Assembly: GCF_014898055.3 (NCBI RefSeq)
Contig: NW_023601104.1
Span: forward strand, 86,163,106 to 86,227,105
Origin: Talpa occidentalis
Taxonomy: Eukaryota; Chordata; Mammalia; Eulipotyphla; Talpidae
DNA: 64,000 nt
Direction: 5' to 3'
The notes beneath the pieces were generated by a model. The model searched no databases and was not told the DNA's origin. It saw only the letters and a list, made by a program, of their open reading frames with translations. The position numbers and the translations under genes were made by a program. This document shows positions 46,939 through 57,294 of the stretch, one piece after another (positions within the stretch are counted from its first letter, which is position 1; every line of letters starts with the position of its first letter).

Positions 46939-47244
46939 TTTTTTTTTTTTTAAAGAGAGGCATGTATTTTTATTTATTTATTTATGTATTTATTTGTACA
47001 TGCACTGGGTACAGTCAGAAGCGCGGGAGGGTGAGAGAATTCACCAGAGCCAGAGCGGGGAGCAGAGCAGGCAGAAGGACCGAAGTACACTGCTGAGGGG
47101 AGCAGCGGGCAGCAGGAGAGGTCTGCGCGCCATGTGGGACCCTCCTCCAGTGGCCGGGGAGCAGCCGGGGATCGAACCAGCGCTGCAAAGTCCGCAGGCA
47201 GCTTCGCAACCCAGCGCTCAACCGCTGCGCCACCGGGGAGGCCC
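46939..47244 (-). mobile_element. tRNA-derived SINE (type A), well preserved
   Basis: Poly-T and ATTTATTTATTTATGTATTT at the left, CGCCACCGGGGAGGCCC at the right, with both pol III boxes clear on the minus strand (GATCGAACCAG; CTCAACCGCTGCGCCA). Perfect 17-base duplications AAATTCTGTTTACTCTT lie at 46922-46938 and 47245-47261. Many CpG sites survive. It looks like the youngest SINE here. The three overlapping ORFs on both strands are SINE shadows. Confidence 0.97.
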
Positions 47245-47261
47245 AAATTCTGTTTACTCTT

Positions 47262-47450
47262 ACTTTAATGCCTAAAGCTCTTACTGCCTGGTAGTTCCTG
47301 ACTCAATAATTAGTAAGTGGTAAACAAGTGAAATTTAAAGTTGCCTAATAAAATTTCCTTATAGCAAGCACTAAAAGTACCAAAAAGCTGTAACTAGTGA
47401 AAATGGTTTTCAAATAGTGCTGTATAAGAAAAAAAGTCTTTCATGGTTTG
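47262..47450. other. Gene-free
   Basis: Nothing recognised. Confidence 0.4.
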
Positions 47451-47454
47451 AGAA

Positions 47455-47590
47455 ACATGTATAAGAAGCATTGTAAAGGCAGGGACTGTTGTCAATTTTG
47501 TTTACTATTATATTTCCTTTGCTTAGAACAATGTAGAGAATATAGTAGGAACTCATTAGGCATTTGTTAGATGAATTCCAGGAAATTATT
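47455..47590 (+). mobile_element. L2 3' end
   Basis: TAAAGGCAGGGACTGTTGTC, GCTTAGAACAATGTAGAGAA and TAGTAGGAACTCATTAGGCA are sense L2 3' landmarks. Confidence 0.75.
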
Positions 47591-48655
47591 GACATTGTTA
47601 GCAACAGAACTCTCTTCAAAATTCTTATGTTGTCACTTGATGCTGTCTCAGGGTAACTTTCCTGAATCAAAAACTAACTTCTGAGTCCCTGATTGAACAC
47701 TTCTTGTTCAATCAACCAAAAGGGTAGAAAATTTATTAACAATTTTGACAGTTATGGTTTGCTCCCAGTTAACCAAAGCAAACTTCCTATATCTATGTGG
47801 GATAGAACATTAAAACGATGGGGGAAAAATTGAGGATCTAATGATACACAAATATAAGTTCTAATCCACTTGTGTCACTTGCTCACTGAACAACTCCGAT
47901 TTTCAGGTTTTTTAATCTAAGGAACAAGAATATAATCTCTTAAGATACATGTGATGACTGGGGAGAAACAAGAGATTATACACAGTATAGTCTGACATAC
48001 AGAATTCCTTTAATATTTGTAGAACATTTAATCAGTTCTGAAAAGTTTCACCTTTTCTATGATGCTTATCAACAGATTTATCAGGCATCTTGTGATGATC
48101 CCATTAAATTCTAACAGTTGATAACTAGACAGAGTTATTTTCATGGATAATTTACACCTGTGTAACTCTCACTCCACCCATGTCTGCTATATTCTGCACT
48201 CTGTGATAGTAAACAGGCAAACACTTTACTATTTATCTAATAGATGTAAAACTTCCCAAAGGTGTGATGTAACTGTTTGGTCCACAGAATGTAAGCACCT
48301 ATGGTGTGGCTAACAACACAAGATGAAAACAAAACTCTGTATCTACCGCTTGCTCAAATAAAATCTTTCTGGAAAAGTCTCAGGGCTGGTTTATTCTGAG
48401 CTATAGATAAAAAAATAGCCAAAGAAGATATGTTAGCAGAGTGCTCATCACTGAATCTGGAGGATTGTTTTCAGAGAAAAGTAACCAACATGTTGCCCTA
48501 TGTCTCCCTTCATAGCGAGGGACCTGGACAAAGACTCAGATAAGACAGTGTCAGTCTTCTCACACATGGGTCTAGTTCTTCGCCTGTCTTCAGCATCCTT
48601 TATATACTCTTATATCCTTGGTTGTGGGTCTGAATGAGAGCTGCTGTGATAAGAA
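47591..48655. other. Gene-free; possible LTR trace near 48.2-48.4 kb
   Basis: CTTGCTCAAATAAAATCTTT (48351) with downstream T/G-rich text might be an LTR polyadenylation region. Too weak to call. Confidence 0.3.
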
Positions 48656-48659
48656 TGGC

Positions 48660-48905
48660 TGATGTTTCTTTGCTATGTACCAGGCATTACGCTAAGCACT
48701 TTCACTTAATAGCCCAATGAGATGAGGGTTCTCACTTGTGAGGAATTTTATTAATTCTTAATATTTATTAATGAGGTAAACTAGGCATGGTGAAGTTCCA
48801 TCACTATTTAAGGTCCACTACTAGGAAGTGCAGAGGTGAGCTTTCTTGAACCCAGGTTGTCAGCCTATGAATTCCACACTTTAACTCAAATCTGTTCTGC
48901 CAATT
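48660..48905 (-). mobile_element. MIR (long copy)
   Basis: TGTACCAGGCATTACGCTAA, CTTAATAGCCCAATGAGATG, TAATGAGGTAAACTAGGCAT and TTGAACCCAGGTTGTCAGCC follow the antisense MIR order almost end to end. Confidence 0.82.
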
Positions 48906-49410
48906 AGGACACCATTTAGAGAATTATGAAGGCAGGCTTAGAATCTAACCAATCCAACTTCTGGGCTATAAACTACCACCAGCTGCTTTTTCAGTGATCT
49001 TTAAAATAAAGGTAAAGAGAAGAAGCCAAATGATTTTCCATCATGGGATTCAACACAATTTTCCTAACTTTCCTCTCTGCCTGCTTTCTGAGCATAAAAA
49101 ATAAAAGCAGAAACTGCAAATCCCAGGATCCCCAAAGGGAAGTTGTGAGAACCTAAGGGTGGAGTTAAGCAGCCATTTTCTCTGTTTGTAAATAAAAACC
49201 AGGCATGTTAGTAGGGTCGGGCATACTTGGCTCATGTTCTTGGGCAGGCAGGTTTGGTCTCAGCGGGTCATTTGGGATTCCAGGTCGGTGGGATGGGTAG
49301 GACACATTTAAGAATTTATCTCCCTCTTTTCTCCTTGAGTTGTACATTTCCTCATTCCCCTTCCCTTGTAAATAAACCTTTTGTTAACCTTTTTAAAAAA
49401 AAAAATTAAA
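48906..49410 (+). other. Retrocopy-like or LTR-like 3' end (AATAAA plus A-run)
   Basis: AATAAA at 49371-49376 is followed 18 bases later by an 11-base A-run (49395-49405), as in a reverse-transcribed polyadenylated RNA. The preceding 250 bases are less AT-rich. No parent gene, LTR end or target duplication is identified, so the origin is open. Confidence 0.35.
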
Positions 49411-49495
49411 TTTATTTAAATAATTATTTAAAAAAATAATTAACCTTTTAAAAAATAATTATTTTAATTAAAATAAACAAATAAAAGTAAAAAGA
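49406..49495. repeat. AT-rich low-complexity tract
   Basis: Nearly pure A/T with repeated TTTAAATAATTATTT-like units and two copies of TTAACCTTTT(T). Confidence 0.85.
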
Positions 49496-50660
49496 AATAG
49501 GGAGGAAAGGGTTGATCCAGGGAGATGGGGTTTCCCAAGGAAAGCATAAAGTACAGAGACTGAAGCTTACCTAAAAATGATGTGAACACTGTACTCCTTG
49601 ATCCCCCAACCTCATCTCACCTATGATAATGAACAGTTTTTAAAAATTTATCTCTAGTGTCTTTTCTACTTTTGTGCATTTTGCTTTTCAGGCTTATTAA
49701 AAATAGCACTCATTAACACCAACAGGAATTTTTATCTACTATACATAAATTAGCATATCAATTTCAACAATCTTAACTCGATGGCAATAAAGTTATAAAG
49801 AAAAATCAGACCAGTTAGAATCATCCTATCCCTTCTCTTTCCCACAATCCCAATTTAACTCTTGCCTTCTCTCATCCTGTTCTTAGCTGCCAACTCCAAA
49901 CTGCAGGAATTTCAGACCTCAGAATAGGGTGGTATTTATCTGGAGGCTGACAGCTACATCTGAACAGCCCTGCTACCAGCCACCCACTCCAGCATCAGGG
50001 ACACCCAAGCAAATGCCCTCTCCTGGTGCAATCTTGCTTCTGCTTTCTCTCTGCAGTTTGCCCTCTGAATGTTCTCAGGGCAGAGTTCTCTTGTCCAGAT
50101 TTCTGGTCCTGCATTTTTCATGGCTTTTAAAATAATTTCCTGTTGTGTCTTCATTGAAAGTCTCAGTTCTCTTCCGGATGCAGTACAAGCTCAAGTAAGA
50201 GACTTTCAGTCCCATCTGGGTCTGCTTTGTTAATGGAGTCTTTCCACGGTAAATACTGAGAAGATGGATTGGCCAGGAAACCCAAACTATTTACACATAA
50301 TTGTTAGAAATTAGTCAAAACACAGGGTAGTAAGAGTGATAAAAATCAGAGGCTACTTATAATCAGTAATGTTGGAGGGAGAATTATGACCTGTCTCTGA
50401 GCTGGGAGAGTTAGTCACAGACACAGTGGAAGAGTCTTGCCTTGTCAGGAAGACTGAACCTAACGTGCTCAATGTTTAACCTTACATGCTCAATTAAATT
50501 ATTTGTCCTTGATAAAGCTGAAAAATGGGAGAAGGATGCTTTGCTACTACTATATCTAGAAGCTTTAATTAAATGTTTTAAAGTATTCAGCATCCATTGT
50601 TGACTTCCTTAATATTCAAATTTTTAGAATCATTGCATTTCCATGAGTAAAAATGTCATT
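49496..50660. other. Gene-free, nothing recognised
   Basis: Opposed 66-68-codon ORFs at 49.93-50.15 kb have no motif. No named repeat. Confidence 0.4.
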
Positions 50661-50664
50661 TGTT

Positions 50665-50760
50665 TCTTCATTTATTCATCAAAAATTCATTTAGCAACTC
50701 CTAGGGAAAGTCACAATGCTAAATGCTGGGGAAGCGATGTAACTGTGTGTGATATGGCTG
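50665..50760 (-). mobile_element. Possible L2 fragment
   Basis: TTTATTCATCAAAAATTCAT, then CAATGCTAAATGCTGGGGAA, resembles the antisense L2 3' end. Short and diverged. Confidence 0.45.
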
Positions 50761-50861
50761 GTAGTCTCAACAGATGTACAGTACATAAGAGAGACATTGA
50801 GTCTTCCACTTGGTGTGGACCCCAATGCTATGGGTAAATAATAAAAATAAACTAGTCTAGT

Positions 50862-51000
50862 GCTTCTCAGACATCAATAATCAGTAATGTGGGAGGGAGA
50901 ATTCTGATGCAGCAGTCTGATGGTGCCTTGATTCCATATTTTTAACAAATAACCAGATGATGCAGTAGCTGTTACTTCGTGGGCCACACTTAACGAAACA
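50862..51000. mobile_element. hAT-Charlie (MER5-like) relic
   Basis: CTAGTGCTTCTCAGACATCA at the left, CCATATTTTTAACAAATAAC inside and TTCGTGGGCCACACTTAACG at the right match the MER5-type order (AGTGGTTCTCA, TTTTAACAAGCTCCC, GTCCGTGGACCACACTTTGAG). Confidence 0.65.
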
Positions 51001-51395
51001 GAGGTAGAATGTGGACCCCACCCAAGATATATAGGTGCTTCAGTGCAGCTGGAGTCACTGTATTAATCCTTTCTATACCAATAGCCATTCCCCCAAAAGG
51101 GCAGCTGCATCATGTATTTACAACGTAATATCCCCTGAAGAAGTCCCATACCCACATCTGCAAACACCAGCTATTTTGCCTTTGCAAGCTATTTACCTCT
51201 CCAAGCCTGTTTATTCATCTAAAAGATAAGGCCAATAATGCCTAACTAAGAGAGCTGTGGAGAGGACAGAAGTAATCATGCCAGTCTTGGGCCTACTCCA
51301 TAAAAGCTGGCACCCACATATGAGGAGCTCTATTTGCCATATCATGCATTAAGAAAATGGGTATTTCTTTTTAAATTTAATAATTAAACTTTATC
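51001..51395. other. Gene-free, nothing recognised
   Basis: A 64-codon ORF (51035-51229) has no motif. Confidence 0.4.
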
Positions 51396-51399
51396 TTTT

Positions 51400-51900
51400 C
51401 TAGTCATAAAAGCTGTATCATTAAGAAAGAAAGTAAAGCTCGGCAGAAATGTGTGTTTCATTTTTAAAGCACTGGTGAAGGACATGTTCCAGCATTAGCA
51501 CTTGGTCAGAGGCTCCCATCAGTAATTAAGGACGCTGGCAATCAGCAGTGCGCATTTGCATTATGTAAGACAGACTGATTTCTGGAGGAAGTCAACTCCG
51601 ATCTCTCCCCTGCTAATAAGAAATTGGGAGGCACAAAACTACCCCAGATGGTGCATGTTTGTAGTAATGAATGGAGGTATTTTAATGGTGTGAGTTAAGT
51701 TTTACTTTGTGTTTTTAATGAGGGACTCACTGGCCGGGACATTTTAATTGTAAACCAGATTACCCCGTGTGGTCTTAAACTATTTTATGTTAAACATAAA
51801 GCTTTGTAAACTTGTACGGGTGATATTATTCATTGCCTGAAGCACAGGGGGATATAAAAATATTTTTAATAAGTCATGAATACATAATGTAACCCCAAAA
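51400..51900. promoter_or_regulatory. Candidate conserved non-coding element
   Basis: A repeat-free block with no sign of decay from a transposon, no long ORF, and clustered homeodomain-type and POU motifs: TAATTA at 51523-51528, the octamer ATTTGCAT at 51554-51561, plus several TAAT cores. Such blocks are typical of developmental enhancers in gene deserts. This rests on sequence texture only, since no alignment was possible. Confidence 0.35.
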
Positions 51901-52470
51901 ATTTAATAATAGTAACCATTTCACCAAATGATTCCTTCTTCCACCTGCATGAAACCATGTTTAAATGAGAAGATTCAAAGTCAGTTTCAAAGATACCAAT
52001 AGTTATTTTACTAATATTCTAAGTGAAAATAACCAAGCAGAAAGTGGGAGATTATTTGATAGCCTTTTGACAGAATATGCTACACCTAAATCTCTTTTCC
52101 TTGATTACCTGCAAAGTAACATTACTTTGGAATATCCTATTTACTAAGACAGTCTCCATCTCTTCAAGAAACATTCTAACTTTAAAATTCTCATCTCTCA
52201 TTTGGTAGAATGTGTTCTTGAAAATGAAGATTTGGATAAAGGAAGCCAGGTGGAACATTTTTGAGTCTTTGCAAAAGATGATGAAAATATTACACCTTAG
52301 GATACACCAAGAGTCTCTAGTACTCCTTTCAAGGAAGGAAAATAAGTTTCTAGATCAATTTCTGTATTTGAATATGATTGCTTGACCTTGGGCAAGTCTA
52401 TGAGTCCCTGGAAGTGTCTTTCCTTGTCTGCCAAAAGAAAAGTTTCCGAGGTCTGATGGACCACCTATAG
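51901..52470. other. Gene-free, nothing recognised
   Basis: Opposed 60- and 68-codon ORFs without motifs. Confidence 0.4.
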
Positions 52471-52477
52471 AGTGTCA

Positions 52478-52610
52478 CCTACAGAGCTTCTTAAAAATGC
52501 ATGCTCCTGTGTCATACCTTCGCCTACCAAATCAAATTCCAAGGGAGTTGTTTTTTCTTGAGTTTCTCAGGGGATTCTTATGCTCAGAAATTATGAAAAC
52601 CACTGGAATA
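52478..52610. mobile_element. hAT-Charlie (MER5-like) relic
   Basis: CACCTACAGAGCTTCTTAAA, then CAAATCAAATTCCAAGGGAG and TTATGAAAACCACTGGAATA, match the MER5A-type order, ending in the usual AACCACTG terminus. Confidence 0.65.
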
Positions 52611-53825
52611 GATTAGCTCCAATTTCAATATTTTTGCTTTTCAATACACATCCTTTGACAAATGCCAGCCCCAATGTACTCCACGACTTCCCTACGATAA
52701 TGTATTTCAGTCTCCATTTAGAACTTGACTTCTGCCATCCATGGGCAAGTAGTAATCACAAACTTACATCATGCAATGTCCTCTTCATGTCTATCCTAAT
52801 TGAAATAGGGCATGTGAGAATAAAAGGGGAAATATGTAGAAAAGGAGACTAGCAAGAGACTAGAAAATGACTCACGACCAATTTATAATAAAAATAATTA
52901 TACCTAAGCTAAAGCAGTAGTTAAACCAGTAGCAAAAAGGAAACTGGATTATAGTGTGTCTAATACCACCTTGTATTTGTAACAATATCAAAATGTGATT
53001 TAGAGACATGTGCGCGTATGCAATGTTTGTATAGATATATGCAAGGTATGTATGTGTATTGATATTTATATAATATATATGCATGGGAATAAAGGATAGA
53101 AACTACTTTTCCTGAAAGTCTGGGTGTGAGAGACACTTTGGATGGAATGAAAAAGAAAAGAGGCAGGAAAACAGAAAAAGCATAGGTTGGATATAACAAT
53201 TATGCATTATGTAAAATTATAAGTCTATATATGTATATATAAATATATTTTAAAGTAAAATAGAATAAATTTGAAAATTAAAAATTTAAATAAGCCAGAG
53301 GTTATGCAAATAATTCAACAGTCAAACATGTCTAAAATATAACACATAAAACTGGCCATCTGCGCCATCCTTCTGAATACTATGGCTCTATTCTAATGAG
53401 ATATTTTCTATTTTAAAATCAAGAAACCTCAGGAGTTCTGTATAAAGAAGGAACTTTGGCTCTGTTCAGGGCAGAGATTCAGTAAAATTTTTACTTGGAT
53501 TGAACTAACCCTGCTAGGAATTGTTTGCAAAATTTTGAGCAACCCAGTCCTCACTTAGATCTTCATGCAATCATTAGTAAAATGAAGAGATAGAAATCAA
53601 GTTTTAAGATTTTTTTCATCACTGCTCCTGATGTCTGCAAATTCTGCCTCTGTAGGAATCCAAGTTAATTTTTTTTCCATTTATTAAGTTCCAGGCAAAA
53701 AATAAATTGACTTTTTAAAAAAAAAATTATAAATGTAATTTTTCCTTTAGTTATTTCACGAAGGGTCAGTACTGGCAACTTAAATTATCCAGAGAGTGAA
53801 AAGACAAAGTCTTTGCTGCCAGGAG
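52611..53825. other. Gene-free; AT-rich tracts
   Basis: The AT/GT-rich area 53000-53085 and (53225-53290) explains the minus-strand Y/I/T-rich ORFs. No gene. Confidence 0.45.
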
Positions 53826-53990
53826 AGGTGGAAATTGGGGGGAGGGGGATCTTGTTGCTTTACCTCTAAAAATTAGACAAAGAAAAAGAGGGAGAAAGAA
53901 GCAAGGGAAGGAGTAAAGAGAGGAGTAGAAGAAGGGTAGAGAAGGTAAGAATGAAAGGAGGGAAACCGAAGCACCTGCAGTAAGAGGGGG
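53826..53990. repeat. Purine-rich (GA) low-complexity tract
   Basis: GGGGGGAGGGGG near 53838 and long GAAAGAG/GGAAGG sequence at 53878-53965. Confidence 0.85.
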
Positions 53991-54575
53991 CCTGTCAACT
54001 AAGCCAGAGCGCCAGTTAGATCTAGCCTGCAGGAAAGGAAACTGTCCCAGAGAAAGCAGCAGTCTTGCATTCTTACCCTAGGCAGTGTGTGGGGAGTAAT
54101 CCCATCTGTTAGAGAGATGATGGAATGTGAGGCAAAGAAAATGAGTTCATGAACTTGGGATGTTAAAAAAAAAGAGAGAGAGTAAGCTCCTTCAATAGCG
54201 CAGAACTGCCTAAAGCTTTCTTTCAGCCAAGTTTAATTTCCTTTGTCAAGTACAATTTGAAGATCTCAGAGGACATCAACAAGAGGGTGCAGTACATTTT
54301 GTATGGTACTGCCCGTACGCAGCTCAGCGGGGTGAACATATGAAGTAATTCACCTAAAGGCTCAGATTCCTGTCTGTAATACTGGAATATTCAGGTCTAG
54401 TCAAACCTGCAGAAGACATCATCAGTCACTCTTCTGCTTAATATAAAGCAATACCCTTTCTGCACCAGAACGAAACACCACCACTTGAGCTTATAGATGT
54501 CAGCACTTCTGGGGACACATCAGTGACCTTGAAGATAGTTGCTACCTTGCTTCATCTTTATTTCCCACTTTCCCA
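53991..54575. other. Gene-free; possible CTCF-like site
   Basis: CAACAAGAGGGTGCAG at 54277-54292 matches 11 of 14 positions of the CTCF core as I recall it. The surrounding block (54190-54350) is not a recognised repeat. Weak evidence. Confidence 0.25.
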
Positions 54576-54579
54576 AACA

Positions 54580-54665
54580 AAACTCATGCATCTCAGATGC
54601 TTAAGGTTCAGAGATGTGAAGTGACATGTTCAAGGACCCACAGCTGAGATTTGCTGTGCCCAGGA
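54580..54665 (-). mobile_element. MIR fragment
   Basis: AGAGATGTGAAGTGACATGT, then TTCAAGGACCCACAGCTGAG, is the antisense MIR core (GAGAGGTTAAGTAACTTGCCCAAGGTCACACAGCTAG). Confidence 0.7.
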
Positions 54666-55260
54666 GGGCTCTTTCAGTTGTAATGACCTATCCAAGCTGG
54701 CTTAAGCAAAAAGGGATTATTTGTTAAGTTTAAGAATAAGACTAGCTTCAGACTTGACTTGATGCAGAATCACAAAAAATTTCACCAGGACCAAATTCTC
54801 TCCCAAGCACTTACTTCATCTTGTAAGCAGGCTCCATTCTCAGTAGATTCTCTCCTTAAGCTAGAATTCTGCCAATAGTTACAAGCCCTATCCTCTTGGA
54901 TTAAAGTCTAGTGAGAAGGAGCATTTGGTCTGCATCATAATTACTAGCAAAAAAAAAAAAAATCCATTGTACCTCAATGTCTCTGTGAAAATGAAAAGCC
55001 CTGCTTGAACCCAAATGTCCTGCTGGCAGCTAGAACTAGAAAATGACTTGATAGTGTGTGTAGCCCTCAGGCCAGGTTGGTATTTCACAGGTAGACTGAG
55101 AACAGAGAAGGCACAAAGTCTCAAATAGCACAGGCTATGGAAGAAAGAAGGAAAATAGAGAGATAACAAGAATCTCAAGGACCTGCCATGCTGGCAGGGC
55201 CTGAAACATAAATCTAGCCTTCGGGATGCTGGTTCCTACATCAACCCAGTCTTTTTTATT
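54666..55260. other. Probable unnamed old repeat
   Basis: CTATCCAAGCTGGCTTAAGC and AAAAAGGGATTATTTGTTAA recall a dispersed mammalian repeat beginning with CTTAGGCAAAAAAGGGAATTTATTGG, but the family is not identified. A 13-base A-run sits at 54950-54962. The 96-codon minus ORF (54888-55178) shows no motif. Confidence 0.35.
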
Positions 55261-55280
55261 CCATCAGCCACATGGGGGCT

Positions 55281-55336
55281 GGGGAGGTTAATGATGGGGG
55301 AGGTTAATGATATGATGGGGAGGTTAATGATATGAT
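55281..55336. repeat. Small minisatellite (about 21-base unit)
   Basis: Unit GGGGAGGTTAATGATATGAT, present as one truncated and two full copies (55281-55295, 55296-55316, 55317-55336). Confidence 0.85.
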
Positions 55337-55694
55337 GATTTCTAAAATTTAAATGAAAATCAATGCTTGGTGATAATCCAAGAAGCAGAACTACACATGT
55401 AATTTTAACACTCTGCAAAGGAATGTTGTAGGCAGACTAAATGGACTCTATCTTATGCGTGAAACTACATTGTATTGAACTTTCATACTTTAAAACTATT
55501 TACTGACCAGCAAGAACCAGTTTCCATTTAGACAATGCCTTCCATGAGAACTGTATAAAGATAACTTTATCTTCTCTCCTTTACAACCAAGGCCAACTTA
55601 ACAAAAAAACCCACCAACTGCAATTAATGCTAGTTCTTGGTAAACAGTTTTTGAAATGCTATCCTCCTCTTTCCTTTTGTCCTTTAAAAACCCT
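55337..55694. other. Gene-free flank of the chimera
   Basis: No repeat recognised. It ends in CCTTTAAAAACCC directly before the U6 segment. No proximal sequence element or TATA box at the spacing required for a functional U6 gene is evident. Confidence 0.45.
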
Positions 55695-55743
<49 letters not shown>

Positions 55744-55793
55744 GGCCCCTGCGCAAGGATGACACGCAAATTCGTGAAGCGTTCCATATTTTT
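55695..55793 (+). pseudogene. RNU6: U6 snRNA pseudogene, 5' part of a U6-L1 chimera
   Basis: U6 is the spliceosomal snRNA that pairs with U4 and the 5' splice site. From TTCGGCAGCACATATACT to CCATATTTTT this segment corresponds base for base, without gaps as I read it, to U6 nucleotides 9-107. It includes ACAGAGA (55727-55733) and the AGC triad (55738-55740). The first 8 U6 bases are replaced by AACCC-type sequence. The terminal T-run continues directly into L1 ORF2 at 55794 (CAGAATCCAACAATG). With no upstream U6 promoter and a fused 3' end it is not a functional snRNA gene. It is best explained as retroposed RNA joined to L1 by template switching. Confidence 0.95.
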
Positions 55794-57294
55794 CAGAATC
55801 CAACAATGTATCCATAAGATAATTCACCACGAACAAGTAGGATTCATTCCAGGGACACAAGGATGGTTTAACATCCGAAAATCAATCAACGTTATGCAGC
55901 ACATCAACAAAAAGAAATATAAAAACCATATGATAATATCAATAGATGCTGAGAAAGCTTTCGACAAAGTGCAACACCCATTCATGATAAAAGCCCTTGA
56001 AATTCTTGGGATACAAGGAACATACCTCAACATCATAAAGGCCATCTATGACAAGCCAACAGCCAGTATCATTCTCAATGGTGAAAAGCTGAAAGCAATT
56101 CCATTAAGATCTGGAACAAGACAAGGATGTCCACTCTCACCACTGCTTTTCAATATAATACTGGAAGTCCTAGCCAGAGCAATAAGACAAGAGAAAGACA
56201 TCCAAGGAATGCAAATCGGAAAAGAAGAAGTCAAACTATCACTATTTGCAGATGATATGATATTATACATAGAGAACCCCAAAAACTCCACAGAAAAACT
56301 AATTCAACTCATCAGTCAGTTCAGTAAAGTGGCAGGATACAAAATCAACACGCAAAAGTCAGTAGCCTTCCTATACACAAACAATAAATCTGAAGAAGAA
56401 GAAATCAAAAAAACCACCCCTTTTGTTATTGAAACAAAAAAAATCAAATACTTGGGAATAAATTTAACAAAAGAGGTAAAGGACCTATACAAAGAAAACT
56501 ATAAAACACTGTTAAAAGAAATAGAAGAAGACACAAAGAAATGGAAAGACATCCCCTGCTCATGGATTGGAAGAATAAACATTATTAAAATGGCCATCCT
56601 TCCAAAAGCAATATACAGATTCAATGCTATTCCAATCAAAATTTCAATGTCATTCTTCAAAGAAATAGAACAATTATTGATGAAATTCATATGGAATCAC
56701 AAAAAACCCCGAATAGCCAAAGCTCTCCTGAAAAAAAAAGAAGGGAATGGAGGCATCACACTCCCAGACTTCAAACTATACTACAAAGCCATAATCATCA
56801 AAACTGCATGGTATTGGAACAAGAACAGACATACAGACCAATGGAATCGAATAGAAAATCCAGAAATAAACCCACAGATTTATGGTCAACTAATCTTTGA
56901 CAAAGGAGCAAAGACTATGCATTGGAGCAAAGAAAGTTTGTTCAATAAATGGTGCTGGGAAAACTGGGTCGCTACATGCAAAAGAATGAAGCTTGACCAC
57001 TACCTCACACCATACACAAAAATCAACTCAAAATGGATTAAAGAACTAGACATAAGACCTGAAACCATAAAATATATAGAAGGAAATATAGGCGAAACAC
57101 TACGTGATCTGCACATCAAAGACATCTTTACAGACACATCACCCAAAGCAGTGATAGTGAAGGCAAAGATAAACAGCTGGGACTACATCAAATTAAAGAG
57201 CTTCTGCACAGCAAAAGAGACAATAACAAAAACAAAGAGAAACCCCACCAACTGGGAGAACATTTTGCACCCAACACTAATGATAAAGGACTGA
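55759..57294 (+). pseudogene. U6-L1 ORF2 fusion reading frame (truncated reverse transcriptase)
   Basis: LINE-1 ORF2 normally encodes an endonuclease/reverse transcriptase that copies L1 RNA into nuclear DNA. This 511-codon frame begins at an ATG inside the U6 segment (U6 nt 73-75). Residues 1-11, and part of codon 12, come from U6, and the L1 part starts at [20 protein letters not shown]. Visible RT motifs: [10 protein letters not shown] (61-70, motif A with Asp63), [10 protein letters not shown] (121-130, motif B), and FADD (163-166, catalytic Asp pair, codons 56245-56256). Also KYLGINL and WNHKKPRIA of the thumb and following region. The endonuclease domain and the N-terminal RT fingers are absent, so independent retrotransposition is not expected. 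It ends at TGA in 57292-57294 because of a one-base loss, since the true ORF2 frame continues in another phase. Translation is unproven. Confidence 0.9.

Noticed and set aside
12791..47244. tRNA genes suggested by A-box/B-box matches
   Set aside because: All matches lie in SINE heads with SINE bodies, A-tails and target duplications. None folds as a complete tRNA with an acceptor stem.
46974..47275. Overlapping 72-93-codon ORFs on both strands
   Set aside because: They are translations of a GC-richer SINE in several frames, and the same peptides recur at the other SINE copies.
55281..55336. CRISPR-like array
   Set aside because: It is a short minisatellite with adjoining units and no spacers, in a mammalian sequence.
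55695..55793. Functional U6 snRNA gene
   Set aside because: The first 8 nucleotides are missing, there is no upstream PSE/TATA arrangement, and the T-run runs straight into L1.
55759..57294. Group II intron or retron-type reverse transcriptase, or a viral polymerase
   Set aside because: The motif order, the cysteine-rich C-terminus, the 3' UTR and the poly-A are those of LINE-1 ORF2. No prokaryotic or viral context exists.
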